Shown here: piece by piece, positions 44,465 through 53,544 of the stretch
Layout: each line of letters starts with the position of its first letter
How positions within the stretch are numbered: position 1 is the first letter of the stretch
Assembly (NCBI RefSeq): GCF_017876315.1
Contig: NZ_JAGINU010000004.1
Location: 248,001 to 312,000, forward strand
DNA: 64,000 bases
Direction of reading: 5' to 3'
DNA from: Pseudonocardia parietis
Lineage (GTDB): Bacteria; Actinomycetota; Actinomycetes; Mycobacteriales; Pseudonocardiaceae
Program-made: the position numbers and the translations under genes
Notes under the pieces: model-generated
Told to the model about the DNA's origin: nothing
Databases searched by the model: none
What the model saw: only the letters and a program-made list of their open reading frames with translations

Positions 44465-44485
44465 CTCGCTACGTTAGGGTAGAAC
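44465..44485 (+). promoter_or_regulatory. MerR-like box before the second rmlC copy, -10 TAGAAC
   Basis: CTCGCTACGTTAGGGT (44465-44480) keeps the right half of the box (11 of 16 positions overall). TAGAAC follows at 44480-44485 with the same overlap as at the other two sites. Confidence 0.4.
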
Positions 44486-44511
44486 TCGTGCGGGTCACCA
44501 CTTCCCTGATG

Positions 44512-44780
44512 TGGCATGATGCGCCGTTCCACAACCCTGCCGGTGTGCTGCTGTTCGTGCCCACACCGCACCGACGAGCACGGCTTCTTCAGCCGCACCG
44601 CCGGGTCCCGCACACTGATCAATGCCGACATCGACCCTGCCGGCTTCGTGCAGGCCTCCCAGTCCCGCAGGCGCCAGGGTGTCATGCGCGGCGCACACCG
44701 GGACCGGCGAGGCCAAGCTCGTGCGCTGCTCACACAGCGCGCTCTTCGATGTCGTGGTGACCTGCCCCCGGACTCGCTGA
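44512..44780 (+). pseudogene. broken second copy of the rmlC-like gene
   Basis: FHNPAGVLLFVPTPH opens in one frame. TDEHGFFSRTAGSRTLINAD and DPAGFVQASQSRRRQGVMRG follow in a second, and then TGTGEAKLVRCSHSALFDVV in a third. The residue order copies the gene at 39562. It ends at DVVV, about 90 residues short, and two frameshifts are present (near 44565 and 44690). It is clearly inactive. Confidence 0.7.
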
Positions 44781-44799
44781 GAGCAGGTGGGGCCTGGGG

Positions 44800-44987
44800 G
44801 TCTGCTCGTTCGACCGCTCCAGGGCGTCGAACCGGGCGCCCTGGGCGTCGAGTCGGGCGCTCGTGCTCTGTGTGAGCTGGTCGACCGTGCTTCGATGCGG
44901 GAACTGACCTCGTACACGGAGTCGACGTCGGCGCCCTGCTGCTCCAGCCGGCGCTCCGCCTCGGGAGGACATGGGGTGGAGCGCGCG
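44800..44987 (-). pseudogene. decayed small coiled-coil protein
   Basis: EAERRLEQQGADVDSVYEVS in one frame continues as STVDQLTQSTSARLDAQGAR then FDALERSNEQ in another. The coil resembles the intact small gene at 7423-7671 (DVDDVYDLL at the same point). One frameshift near 44895 breaks it. Confidence 0.4.
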
Positions 44988-45701
44988 GCACCGGGCGGCG
45001 CGCAATGATGGCGAAGAGTTGCCAGAAGGCACCCTGCCACCGCGCGGGGGCACTGTCCTCGCACACGTGAGCTGGCGCGGAGCCGCCTCGTTGAGCCGCG
45101 GTGTGCGAGATCGGTTCAGTCGGCGCGCCGATCCTGAGCGCAGTGGACCTGGCACGTGGAACCAGTCCACCGCCCCAGCGCGGGCCCGGCCAAAGCTACG
45201 TGTTGGCGTTGGCCAGGCCGCCGAGGTCGGCCCTGCCGACACTCGCTCGGTCCATGACCGGCCCGTCCCTCGGGCCGTTGCCGTTCTGCGACATTCCCGC
45301 TCCTCCCCGTCCGGGTGACAGATGGGTCCGCGCCGCCGGAATCCCACAGCCGAGCGCACGCTGGCCCGATGAGCCAGGAAGCCGACCAGCCGGTCGTCAT
45401 CCGCTCCCTGTGCGCCGGCTGCCCAGTCCTGTCCCGCCTCGATCGACACGACCTCGCCGACGACGTCACCTGGGTCCTCCCCGATCTGTTGCCGGAGCTG
45501 GACGAGTTCGGCGGTGTGTCGCTGACGGGCGCTTCGGCGGGGCCGGGCCACGCGTGGACTACGTGCAGGGCGAGCGCGGACAGCGGACCGTGGTCAGCAC
45601 CGCCGCGCTCGGGAGGGAGCCCACCATGGGCGGGAGTCCGCGGGCTGTCGAGGTACCGGGACTGGTCGGGCTTTGGTCACCGCGGTCTGCAGGCTGGTCG
45701 A
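44988..45701. other. no gene firmly recognised
   Basis: About 700 bases. A plus-strand frame from ATG 45369 (QPVVIRSLCAGCPVLSRLDR, LADDVTWVLPDLLPELDEFG) looks partly protein-like, but its second half degenerates and no family is known to me. Confidence 0.35.
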
Positions 45702-47708
45702 TCAGCGTGGCCTGATCGGCGTCGCCGGTGCCGCCTTCATGGAGACGGGACAGTCCGCTCGGCGGTGTAGCTGACGCGGCGCCGGACCGGACTCGCGGCC
45801 GACGCCGCCCTGATCGCGGCCCGCGACATCGTCCTCGAGGCGCACCGTGCCGGCCGTGCCGTCGACCGTCAGCCGGTCCCCGGTCCGGATCCGGCGGGTG
45901 GCCTCCCGCAGGCAGATCACGGCTGGGATGCCGTACTCGCGCGCTACCGTGGGGCCGTGCGCGATGGGCGACCCGGTCTCGGTGACCAGCCCGGCGGCGG
46001 TCATGAACAGTGGTGTCCATCCGGGGTCGGTGGTCGAGGTCACCAGGATCTCGCCCGGCTCCAAGTACGCGCCCACCGGGTTGTGCACCACACGGGCCCG
46101 GCCGCTGACCCGCCCGGGAGCGGCACCCATGCCGACCATGGCACCCTGCTCCGGCGGAGGGGCCGGTATCAGAGTCTCCACGTCGGTACCGTCCGAGAGC
46201 AGCAGCCCGGGCACCTGCGGACGGCGCAGCTCGCGGCGGTGGACGGCGCGGCGCTCGGCGACCCGCTCCCGCTGGTCGGTGCCGACCGTGACCGCGCAGC
46301 GCAGTTCGGGTAGCTCCAGGAACATGATGTCGTCGGCGTCGTCGAGGAGCCCGCGTGTGGCCAGGTCCTCGCCGATCAGGATCAGCTGGCGGCGCATCTC
46401 CCAGTACGGGATGAGCCAGGCGAACTTGGCGAGCTCTCGCAGACCGGCCAACTCGCGCGCGCGCCGCATGAGGAACACCCCGAGCCGACCGCGCAACGAG
46501 CGCCGGCGCCGGGCGCGCCGGTCCACCTCGGTGATCATCGCTTCCGCACGTTGGGCGGCGCGGGCGAAGCGTCGGGGCGGGGCCTGCTCCGGATCATCCA
46601 CCCGTAGGTAGTTGGCGATGGTTCCGAACAGTGGTGACGGGTCGTCGCCCCACCGCGGCACGCCGATGTCCACCTCGGCCGCCGTCCGGTGTCCGTAGCG
46701 TTCCAGGAACACGTCCATCCCGATGTCGGGCAGCGTCCCGGCCCGGTACTGCTGGGCGAGTTCCTCGGGCGGGGTCTCCAGAAACAGCGCACGGTGGGCG
46801 GCGGCCCGCTCGGCCACCCGCCACAGCTCCAGGTCCATCTCGGTGGTGACGTTGTGCGGCATGCCCCCAGAGCGATGTCGGTCTCCTCCTCGGTGGCGAT
46901 GCCCTTGAGCACCGCCGCGGGTAGTCCGGTGAGCACGAGCGCGGCCGACAGGGGCCACATCACCTGCATCAGGCCCCTGTAGAAGGCCTCGTCGCCGAGG
47001 CGGCCCTCCACGAAGCGCAGCCGCTGGGCGGCGGAGGCGGCCGCGGGCGGGATGGCGGTTCCTTCTCCCAACGTGCGCACACCGCGGAAAGCCCTGTCTC
47101 TCGCGGCTACGGGCTTGGCCAGGGCGTGCATGATCCCCGCTGTCGCGGGCAGCGCCCACTTCAGCGTGAGGCGCATCATCGGCCACAGGTTGAGTGACAT
47201 GCCCCGCCGCGGGGCGAAGCGCGGGTCGGCCAGCAGGTAGTCTATGGCCGACTTCACCCGAGGGCCGTAGACGTCGGCCGCCGACGACAGTCGCGACCGC
47301 AGCGCCCTGCTGCGCAGGAAGTCGGTGATGTCGATGTAGAGCCGGCCCCCGATTCCCACCATGAGCGCGGCCGGGGTGCCACCCCGGGTGCTGGGCTTCA
47401 TGAACGCGCCCAGCCAGTCCTGCGCGACCACGTTGAGCAGGGACATCCCCATCGGAGGTGGCCGGGCGTAGGAGCCCCTGGATGTGCCCTGCTTCCATAT
47501 AGGCCCGCGGGCGGGGCAGATGCGCATCATCAGGGAGCGGGAACAACGTGGTGATCGGCCGCGACTGCAGCAGCCACAACACCCCCTGGGCGTCGTAGGC
47601 CCACTCGATGTCCTGCGGGGCACCGAAGTGCCGCTGCAGGCGCTCGCCCGCCGCCCTCAACTCCTCGACCCTGGCATCGCTCAGGCACCCGCCGTCAGGG
47701 CCGACCAC
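45702..47708 (-). pseudogene. truncated PEP synthase-like (PEP-utilising) enzyme
   Basis: Reading leftward: RHFGAPQDIEWAYDAQGVLW then LLQSRPITTLF is the end of a PPDK_N/ATP-grasp domain. In a second frame a long linker region follows (DWLGAFMKPSTRGG, GRLYIDITDFLRSR). In the first frame again come the linker end and the PEP-utilising swivel domain, with GWTPLFMTAAGLVTETGSPI and AHGPTVAREYGIPAV holding the phospho-histidine. Frameshifts lie near 47480 and 46865 and the first 250 or so residues are missing. Family members include PEP synthase and rifampin phosphotransferase; domain order here is the PEP synthase-like one. Confidence 0.7.
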
Positions 47709-48022
47709 CCCGGCCGTACCCAGGGTGTAGTGGTCAGGCGCGACGCTGCCGGGGCGGCCAGTGCCCTGCTGTGGCGCCGTGAGCTGGTCTGTGAGCTAAG
47801 ACCTGTTCAGCCCGCAGCCACCACACCCCGAGCAGCTCAACGCCTTCGCCGGTTGCCGTTCCCGGACCAGCGCGTTGCGGTGCTTGCCCAGGGCCACGAG
47901 CAGGTCGCTGACGAGGATCGGCCATGTGGCACCGGGACTCGGGTGGCAGACGTCCGACCGCCGCGAGGGACCGGTCCATCCGTGATGGCGCCGGCGCCCG
48001 CGCTGCGGGCGGACGCCGGGCG

Positions 48023-48682
48023 TCATCCGCCGGGGCGCACGAGTCCGGTCTCGTAGGCGAGCACCACGAGCGCCGACCGGTCGCGCGCGCCGAACTTCGT
48101 GAGCAGGCGGCTGACGTACGTCCGCGCCGTCGCGGGGCTGAGGTGCAGCGCCTGCGCGATCTCGTCGTTCGTGTGGCCTGACCCGACCTGCTCCAGCACC
48201 TCGCGTTCGCGGGTGGTGAGCGAGGCGAGCCTGCCGTCGTCCGTGCGCAGGTGGAGCCGGTCGGCGACCGCCCGCATGACGGTCGCCGTGACTGATGGGG
48301 ACAGAAGGGCGTCGCCGCCCGCGACCGTCCGGATCGAGCGGCGCAGTTCCTCGGGCACGATGTCCTTGAGCAAGTAGCCGGCCGCACCGGCGCGGATGGC
48401 CTCGAAGACGTGGTCGTCCTCGTCGAACGTGGTCAGAACGAGGACGCGGACGGCCCCCAGGTCTGAGTCGGCGACGATGCGCCGAGTCGCCTCGAGGCCG
48501 TCCATCTCGGGCATGCGGATGTCCATGAGTACGACATCCGGGCGGAGCTCCCGCACGCGGGACAGGCCGGACAGGCCCGTCGCCGCCTCGCCGACGACCT
48601 TGATGTCGCCGTCGTTCTCGGCGAGCGTGCGCAGCCCGGTACGGACGAGTTCCTGGTCGTCGACCAGCACGATCCGGATCAC
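48023..48682 (-). CDS. NarL/LuxR-type response regulator
   Basis: The 219-residue protein has a receiver domain (IRIVLVDDQELVRTGLRTLA with the acidic pair, VVLMDIRMPEMDGLEATRRI with the phospho-acceptor Asp, VLVLTTFDEDD, GYLLKD with the conserved Lys) and a C-terminal LuxR helix-turn-helix (LTTREREVLEQVGSGHTNDE, LHLSPATARTYVSRLLTKFG). It overlaps its sensor kinase by four bases (ATGA), so they form one operon. Likely target: the divergent membrane protein and multicopper oxidase genes, inferred from position only. Confidence 0.93.
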   Translation of the reverse strand: MIRIVLVDDQELVRTGLRTLAENDGDIKVVGEAATGLSGLSRVRELRPDVVLMDIRMPEMDGLEATRRIVADSDLGAVRVLVLTTFDEDDHVFEAIRAGAAGYLLKDIVPEELRRSIRTVAGGDALLSPSVTATVMRAVADRLHLRTDDGRLASLTTREREVLEQVGSGHTNDEIAQALHLSPATARTYVSRLLTKFGARDRSALVVLAYETGLVRPGG

Positions 48683-49839
48683 GATTCCAACCTCACCGGT
48701 AGATCGGCGGTCACGACGAACCCGCCGCCGGGGGCCGCCCCGGCGTCGAGCGTGCCGCCGAGCAGCGATGCCCGCTCACGCATCCCGGCGATGCCCTGTC
48801 CCTGGTCCGTGCGGCCCCGTGCGGGCCCGCGGCCGTCGTCCTGGATGCGCAGGTGCACGCGGTCCTCCTCGATGCCGATGGTGACGGTCGCCCGCGTGGC
48901 GTTCGCGTGGCGCACGAGGTTCGTCAGCGCCTCCTGGACGATCCGGTAGGCGGCCGCGTCGATCGTCCCGTCCATTGCGTCCGGTGGGACGGCGATCTCG
49001 GTGCCGACGTCGATCCCCGCCTCCTGCAACGGCGCGACCAGCGCGGCGATCCCCGCGAGGCTCAGTGCGCCACGTGGGATGTCCCCGGGGAGCGGGCCGC
49101 GCAGGACCTTCACGGTCATCCGCAGCTCGCGCAGCGTCGCCGACGTCGCCTCGCGAACCTTGGCGATCGCGTCGCGCGCCGCCTCGTCGTCCCGCCCTGT
49201 CTTCTCGGCGGCGACACCGGCGTGCAGGGCGATCACGGACAGGGTGTGCCCGACCGAATCGTGCAGGTCGCGGGCGATGCGGACTCGTTCGGCCGCGAGC
49301 CTGCGGTCCGCCTCGAGGGCCTGCTCGGCGGCGGTCAGGGCGCGGATCTGTGTGGCGTGCGTGCGCGACTCCCGGTAGAGGCGGACGGCCACGCCGAGCG
49401 CGAGCGCCGCCGCCGCGAGCGCGACGTTCGTGACGAGGTCGTATGCGGTGACCGCGGCCTCCGTCTCGTCCCCCGTCAGCCGGAAGTAGGTCGACGTGCC
49501 CACCAGCACGACGCCCGCGCCGACCGCCCAGCCGGTCCGGCGCTGCTCGGCGGCGGAGTACAGCGCGGCGATGGCGGGCAGCGCCTGCCCGATCGGCGCC
49601 AGCCCGATCGCGTAGTAGACGAAGATCCCGAGCACCGTCAGCACGAGCATGAGGCGCGGCGTCCGGCGTCGCAGCAGGATCAGCGCGCCGAACGCGACCG
49701 CGAACAGGTACGCGAGCGGTCCGGTGTGGCCGAGCCGCTCGACGTCGGCCGCGATCACGACCGCCACCACGAGCGCCATCGCGACCGCGAGTACCCCGTC
49801 GACCAGCCGCGGGTCGGGGTGCGCTGTCGAGGCGGGCAC
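48679..49839 (-). CDS. sensor histidine kinase (HisKA_3 type)
   Basis: The 386-residue kinase has about four to six hydrophobic segments in the first 160 residues (GVLAVAMALVVAVVIAADVE, LMLVLTVLGIFVYYAIGLAP, LVTNVALAAAALALGVAV). The HisKA_3 dimerisation box is RIARDLHDSVGHTLSVIALH (phospho-His in DLHD) and the ATPase has QEALTNLVRHANAT and GQGIAGMRERASLLGG. It has little extracytoplasmic sequence, so it may sense a membrane signal. The GTG is preceded by TATGCT 6 bases upstream, suggesting a leaderless transcript. Confidence 0.93.
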   Translation of the reverse strand: MPASTAHPDPRLVDGVLAVAMALVVAVVIAADVERLGHTGPLAYLFAVAFGALILLRRRTPRLMLVLTVLGIFVYYAIGLAPIGQALPAIAALYSAAEQRRTGWAVGAGVVLVGTSTYFRLTGDETEAAVTAYDLVTNVALAAAALALGVAVRLYRESRTHATQIRALTAAEQALEADRRLAAERVRIARDLHDSVGHTLSVIALHAGVAAEKTGRDDEAARDAIAKVREATSATLRELRMTVKVLRGPLPGDIPRGALSLAGIAALVAPLQEAGIDVGTEIAVPPDAMDGTIDAAAYRIVQEALTNLVRHANATRATVTIGIEEDRVHLRIQDDGRGPARGRTDQGQGIAGMRERASLLGGTLDAGAAPGGGFVVTADLPVRLES

Positions 49840-49845
49840 GGCGCC

Positions 49846-49917
49846 AGCATATTGCGGGTGCGGGCGGCGGAGGATCCGTCCGCACGCGATCGGGGGTGTC
49901 GCTCGGGAGCGACACCC
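49846..49917. promoter_or_regulatory. kinase -10 box and 10-bp dyad in the divergent region
   Basis: TATGCT (complement of 49846-49851) lies 6 bases before the kinase GTG. At 49894-49917, GGGTGTCGCT and AGCGACACCC form a perfect 10-bp inverted repeat around CGGG, between the two-component operon and the divergent membrane protein gene. It is a candidate binding site for the response regulator. Confidence 0.5.
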
Positions 49918-49993
49918 GGCGTCGTCCGGACGCGATCATGTCGACGATCCCGCGCCGATGTGCCCGACCCGGTGGCCCGGCCACCGTGATCCC

Positions 49994-50362
49994 ATGACCA
50001 CCCAGCACCCGGCCAGGACGTTGTCATGGCCGCTCATCCTCGGGATGTCGGCCCTGGCGCTGCTCTGGCCGCTGAGCGGCTTGACCGGCATCGGCGGCAC
50101 CGGCGCGCCCCGCGCGTTCGTGATCATCGGGATCACTCTTGCCGTCTGGATCGGGGTGGTGGGATTCGGCCGGCTCCCCCGGCCCGTCCTCACGCTCGTC
50201 CTCACCGGCCTCGGCTACGGGCTCGTCTCACACCTGCTCGGCGTTGCTCTCGGCGGGATCACCCTGGACTGGACGCTCGTCCCCGGGCTCCTGATGAACA
50301 TCCTCTGGGGACTGATCGCGGGGGCCATCGCGGCGGCCGTTCAGCGCGCGCGTGGTCGGTGA
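49994..50362 (+). CDS. small membrane protein upstream of the copper oxidase
   Basis: The 122-residue protein has four hydrophobic segments: LILGMSALALLWPLSGLTGI, AFVIIGITLAVWIGVVGFG, LTLVLTGLGYGLVSHLLGVA and LLMNILWGLIAGAIAAAV. Its stop overlaps the oxidase ATG (TGATG), so the two are translationally coupled. No specific family is recognised. It may help sense, or protect, the membrane that the divergent kinase monitors. Confidence 0.75.
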   Translation: MTTQHPARTLSWPLILGMSALALLWPLSGLTGIGGTGAPRAFVIIGITLAVWIGVVGFGRLPRPVLTLVLTGLGYGLVSHLLGVALGGITLDWTLVPGLLMNILWGLIAGAIAAAVQRARGR

Positions 50363-51849
50363 TGATCCGGCGCCGCCTGCTCGCCGCGCTCGGCAGCGTG
50401 CTCGTCCTTTCCGGGTGCGGCGCGGTCGGTCTCTCCGTCACTCCGGTGACCGTCCAGGATTTCACGAACGAGCTCGTCGTCCCGCCGCTCGCCGAGTCCC
50501 GCGTGGTGGACGGCACGCGGATCTTCACGCTCACCGCGAAGCAGGGCCGGAGCCGATTCCTCCCCGGCACCGACACACGGACCTGGGGGTTCGACGGCGC
50601 CCATCTCGGCCCGACACTGCGCGCGGAACGCGGAGAACGCGTCGCGGTCGAGGTGACGAACGCGCTCCCGGAGCCGACCAGCGTGCACTGGCACGGCATG
50701 CACCTGCCCGCCCGCATGGACGGCGGCCCGCACCAGGAGATCCCGCCCGGTGACACCTGGCGTCCGGAGTGGACGGTCGATCAGCCTGCGGCCACGCTCT
50801 GGTACCACCCGCATCCGCACGGTGTGAGCGAGGAGCACGTGTACCGCGGGCTGGCCGGGATGTTCTTGATCGACGACGACGCGCCGGTACAGCTCCCGCA
50901 CACCTACGGCGTGGACGACATCCCCGTCATCGTGCAGGACAAGCTGTTCGACACCGCCGGGCAGCTCGAGCTCGCCGACGACGGCAGTGAGCCGGGCACG
51001 CTCGGGAACGTCGTGATGGCGAACGGGACGGTCGGCGCCTACCGGGACGTGACGACCGAGCGGGTGCGGCTGCGCCTGCTCAACGGCTCGACCGCGCGCA
51101 CTTACTCCCTGGGGTTCACCGACCGGCGGATCGACCTCGTCGCGACCGACGGCGGCCTGCTCGACGCCCCTCTGAGCGTGGAGCGTGTCCGCCTCGCCCC
51201 GGGCGAGCGGGCAGAGATCGTCGTCGCGCTGACACCCGGGGATACGACCCGGCTCCGGTCGTTCCCGGTCGACCTCGGCGACGTCGCGGCACCGTTCGCG
51301 ATGGGCGGCAACGACGCGTTCGACGTCCTGGAGCTGCGCGCCGCGCCGGAGCTGGCGAGCACGCCACCGCCGTCGTGGGGCCCGTCGGCGCACGCGCCGA
51401 ACGATGCGCTGGACGAGACCGCGGTCGCCACGACCCGCACGTTCGAGCTACAGGAACGCACGATCAACGGGCAGCGCATGGACATGAGCCGCATCGACGA
51501 GGTCGTCACGATCGGCCACACGGAGATGTGGGAGGTGCGCAACGCGCTCCCGATGCCGCACAGTTTCCACGTGCACGACGTGCAGTTCGCGATCGTGTCG
51601 ATCGACGCGTCACCGCCGCCGCCCGACCTCGCCGGGCGCAAGGACACCGTCTACCTCGAACCGAACCGGACGTACCGGCTCCTGATGCGGTTCGACGACT
51701 ACCCCGACCCCGCGACGCCGTACATGTACCACTGCCACATGCTGCTGCACGAGGACGAGGGAATGATGGGGCAGTTCGTAGTCGTGCTGCCGGGGATGCC
51801 GGCCGCCGCTCCCGCTCCTGGCGTGGGGCACGGGGGACACCACGACTGA
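50362..51849 (+). CDS. multicopper oxidase lipoprotein
   Basis: The 495-residue protein starts with a lipoprotein signal (RRRLLAALGSVLVLSGCGAV, lipobox LSGC). It carries all four copper motifs: SVHWHGMHLPARM, LWYHPHPHGVSEE, PHSFHVHDVQF and YMYHCHMLLHEDEGMMG. Laccase/CueO-type oxidases couple oxidation of a substrate, or of Cu(I), to reduction of oxygen at the cell surface. The C-terminal GVGHGGHHD adds a small histidine tail that may bind copper. Together with the divergent two-component system it suggests a copper- or redox-responsive unit, which is inferred. Confidence 0.92.
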   Translation: MIRRRLLAALGSVLVLSGCGAVGLSVTPVTVQDFTNELVVPPLAESRVVDGTRIFTLTAKQGRSRFLPGTDTRTWGFDGAHLGPTLRAERGERVAVEVTNALPEPTSVHWHGMHLPARMDGGPHQEIPPGDTWRPEWTVDQPAATLWYHPHPHGVSEEHVYRGLAGMFLIDDDAPVQLPHTYGVDDIPVIVQDKLFDTAGQLELADDGSEPGTLGNVVMANGTVGAYRDVTTERVRLRLLNGSTARTYSLGFTDRRIDLVATDGGLLDAPLSVERVRLAPGERAEIVVALTPGDTTRLRSFPVDLGDVAAPFAMGGNDAFDVLELRAAPELASTPPPSWGPSAHAPNDALDETAVATTRTFELQERTINGQRMDMSRIDEVVTIGHTEMWEVRNALPMPHSFHVHDVQFAIVSIDASPPPPDLAGRKDTVYLEPNRTYRLLMRFDDYPDPATPYMYHCHMLLHEDEGMMGQFVVVLPGMPAAAPAPGVGHGGHHD

Positions 51850-51912
51850 GCACGCCGGCCCCCGACTTCTCGCGGCGAGCAGCGTTCGCGCTGAACCCCG
51901 GATCCGACGGCG

Positions 51913-51969
51913 CTGTCATCCTGGTCGCGCGCCAGCGCTGTCGTTCTACCGTCGTTTCACAACTGGTGA
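51913..51969. repeat. left copy of a 57-bp diverged direct repeat
   Basis: The segment runs from CTGTCATCCTGGTCGCG through TTCTACCGTCGTT to GGTGA. A second copy at 55863-55920 has the same order with about 85 per cent identity. Between them lie the hisN-like, nhaA and glpX genes. The repeat is not coding in either place. Confidence 0.65.
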
Positions 51970-52226
51970 CCCTGTGAGTGTCCTCGGGGTCATCAGCGGG
52001 TGACCTCGGTCAGGCTTGTGATGGTCAGATGAACCGCAGAGGTGGGGCGCGTTGGCGGGTAAGGGCAGGACGAAGACGGACCGGCAGGTCCGTCGGATCG
52101 CCTCCCGCAGCGAGGAGGCTGGGGATCGGTGTCCGGACTCCCTGGGGTGGACGAAGAACGGATCGTCGTCGGTGGCTCCGCGCCCGACTCGGTAGGCCCG
52201 GTGCGCCGCTGGCATGCTCGCCGGAC

Positions 52227-53084
52227 GTGAGCCCCGATCCGACCGTGCACCCCGAGACCCCGCAGGCCGACCCGCGAGATCTCGATCTCGCCCTGCGCCT
52301 GGCGGATCTCGCCGATGCGATCACGCAGCCCCGGTTCCGCGCCGCAGACCTGCGCGTGACCAGCAAGCCGGACCGCACCCCGGTGACCGATGCCGACACC
52401 GCCGCCGAGGACGCGATCCGCGCCGCGATCGGCCACGAGCGCCCGCACGACGCGATCCTCGGTGAGGAACGCGGCGGCTCCGGCTCGTCGCGCCGGAGCT
52501 GGGTGATCGACCCGATCGACGGGACGAAGAACTTCTCCCGTGGCCTCCCGGCCTGGGCGACGCTGATCGCGCTGGTCACCGACGGCGTCCCCACCGTCGG
52601 GGTGGTGAGCGCACCGGCGCTGCACCGCCGCTGGTGGGGCTCGTCGGGTGCCGGGGCGTGGGCGCGGGACCTGCCGTCGGGGACCCCGCGCCGGATCGCG
52701 GTGTCCGGGGTGACCGACGTCGCGGACGCCTACGTGTCCACCACGAACACCGACACGTTCCGGTCCGAGCCCGGGCCGGTCCACCGCGACGGGTGGATCG
52801 CGCTCACCGAGGCGTGCTGGGAGTCGCGGGCGTTCGGCGACTTCTGGCAGCACGTCCTGGTCGCCGAGGGGGTGCTCGACGTGGCCGTGGAGCCGGCCGC
52901 GAACCCGTGGGACCTGGCCGCGCCGACCGTCGTCGTCACGGAGGCGGGTGGACGGCTGACCGACCTGACGGGTCACCCGACGTTCTCCGGCGGGCACGGG
53001 TTGACCAGCAACGGCCTGCTGCACACCCGGGTGCTGGAGGTGCTCGGTGGCTGGGCTGGACGTCGGCGACGCTGGCCGCGGTGA
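52227..53084 (+). CDS. hisN: histidinol-phosphatase / inositol monophosphatase family (HisN-like)
   Basis: The 285-residue protein has the metal-binding motifs of the FIG family: ILGEERGGSG (Glu), WVIDPIDGTKNFSRGLPAWA (DPxDGTxNF) and NPWDLAAPTVVVTEAGGRLT (WD). In actinobacteria such proteins dephosphorylate histidinol phosphate in histidine synthesis, or inositol phosphate. FSRGLPAW favours HisN. It lies alone, so it may be a second copy. GTG 52227 is chosen as the first family-like start. Confidence 0.82.
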   Translation: MSPDPTVHPETPQADPRDLDLALRLADLADAITQPRFRAADLRVTSKPDRTPVTDADTAAEDAIRAAIGHERPHDAILGEERGGSGSSRRSWVIDPIDGTKNFSRGLPAWATLIALVTDGVPTVGVVSAPALHRRWWGSSGAGAWARDLPSGTPRRIAVSGVTDVADAYVSTTNTDTFRSEPGPVHRDGWIALTEACWESRAFGDFWQHVLVAEGVLDVAVEPAANPWDLAAPTVVVTEAGGRLTDLTGHPTFSGGHGLTSNGLLHTRVLEVLGGWAGRRRRWPR

Positions 53085-53173
53085 TCGCGACGACGTCGGT
53101 AAGCGAGTCCACCACATCCCTACCGGTCCGACGTGCTCGGCGAACTGGAGATGCGGTAACTGCCCACGCAGCA

Positions 53174-53187
53174 GACGGTAAACCGTC
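53174..53187. repeat. 14-bp palindrome GACGGTAAACCGTC
   Basis: GACGGT-AA-ACCGTC is a perfect dyad in the 460-base gap between the hisN-like gene and nhaA. Apart from the short frame at 53281 nothing else is recognised in this gap. Confidence 0.45.
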
Positions 53188-53280
53188 GAGTCGAGTCGAA
53201 GGTCAACGTTGAACGAATGGTCGGGAGTCGACTGAACCGCCGGCCGCCCGGGTGATCGTTGGGGGCGGTAGACTCGAGGC

Positions 53281-53448
53281 GTGATGGTGGGGGTCGACGT
53301 GACGCTGCGCAGGACTGCGCTGGCGCCGTTGCTGCCTCGTCTCGCGACTGGTGCCGACCGCCATCCTGGCACCAACGGGTGGGTCAGCTCGTGGGGTACG
53401 AACGCGCACGGCGAGATCGCCGGCTGCCCGCCGCCGCACCTGGCCTGA
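53281..53448 (+). CDS. possible 55-residue leaderless protein
   Basis: The frame GTG-ATG-GTG... encodes MMVGVDVTLRRTALAPLLPR and ADRHPGTNGWVSSWGTNAHG. TAGACT (53269-53274) ends exactly 6 bases before the GTG, as in other leaderless starts in this window. No family is recognised. It could instead be a short regulatory RNA from the same promoter. Confidence 0.38.
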   Translation: MMVGVDVTLRRTALAPLLPRLATGADRHPGTNGWVSSWGTNAHGEIAGCPPPHLA

Positions 53449-53544
53449 CCCCGTTCTCCTCGCTTTCTCTTTGCCAGAGCCTGGCGTTGTCGGGCGGCGT
53501 CGTATGCGTCCTGGTGCTCACGTGCGAAAGGCCCTCGGCTCCTC

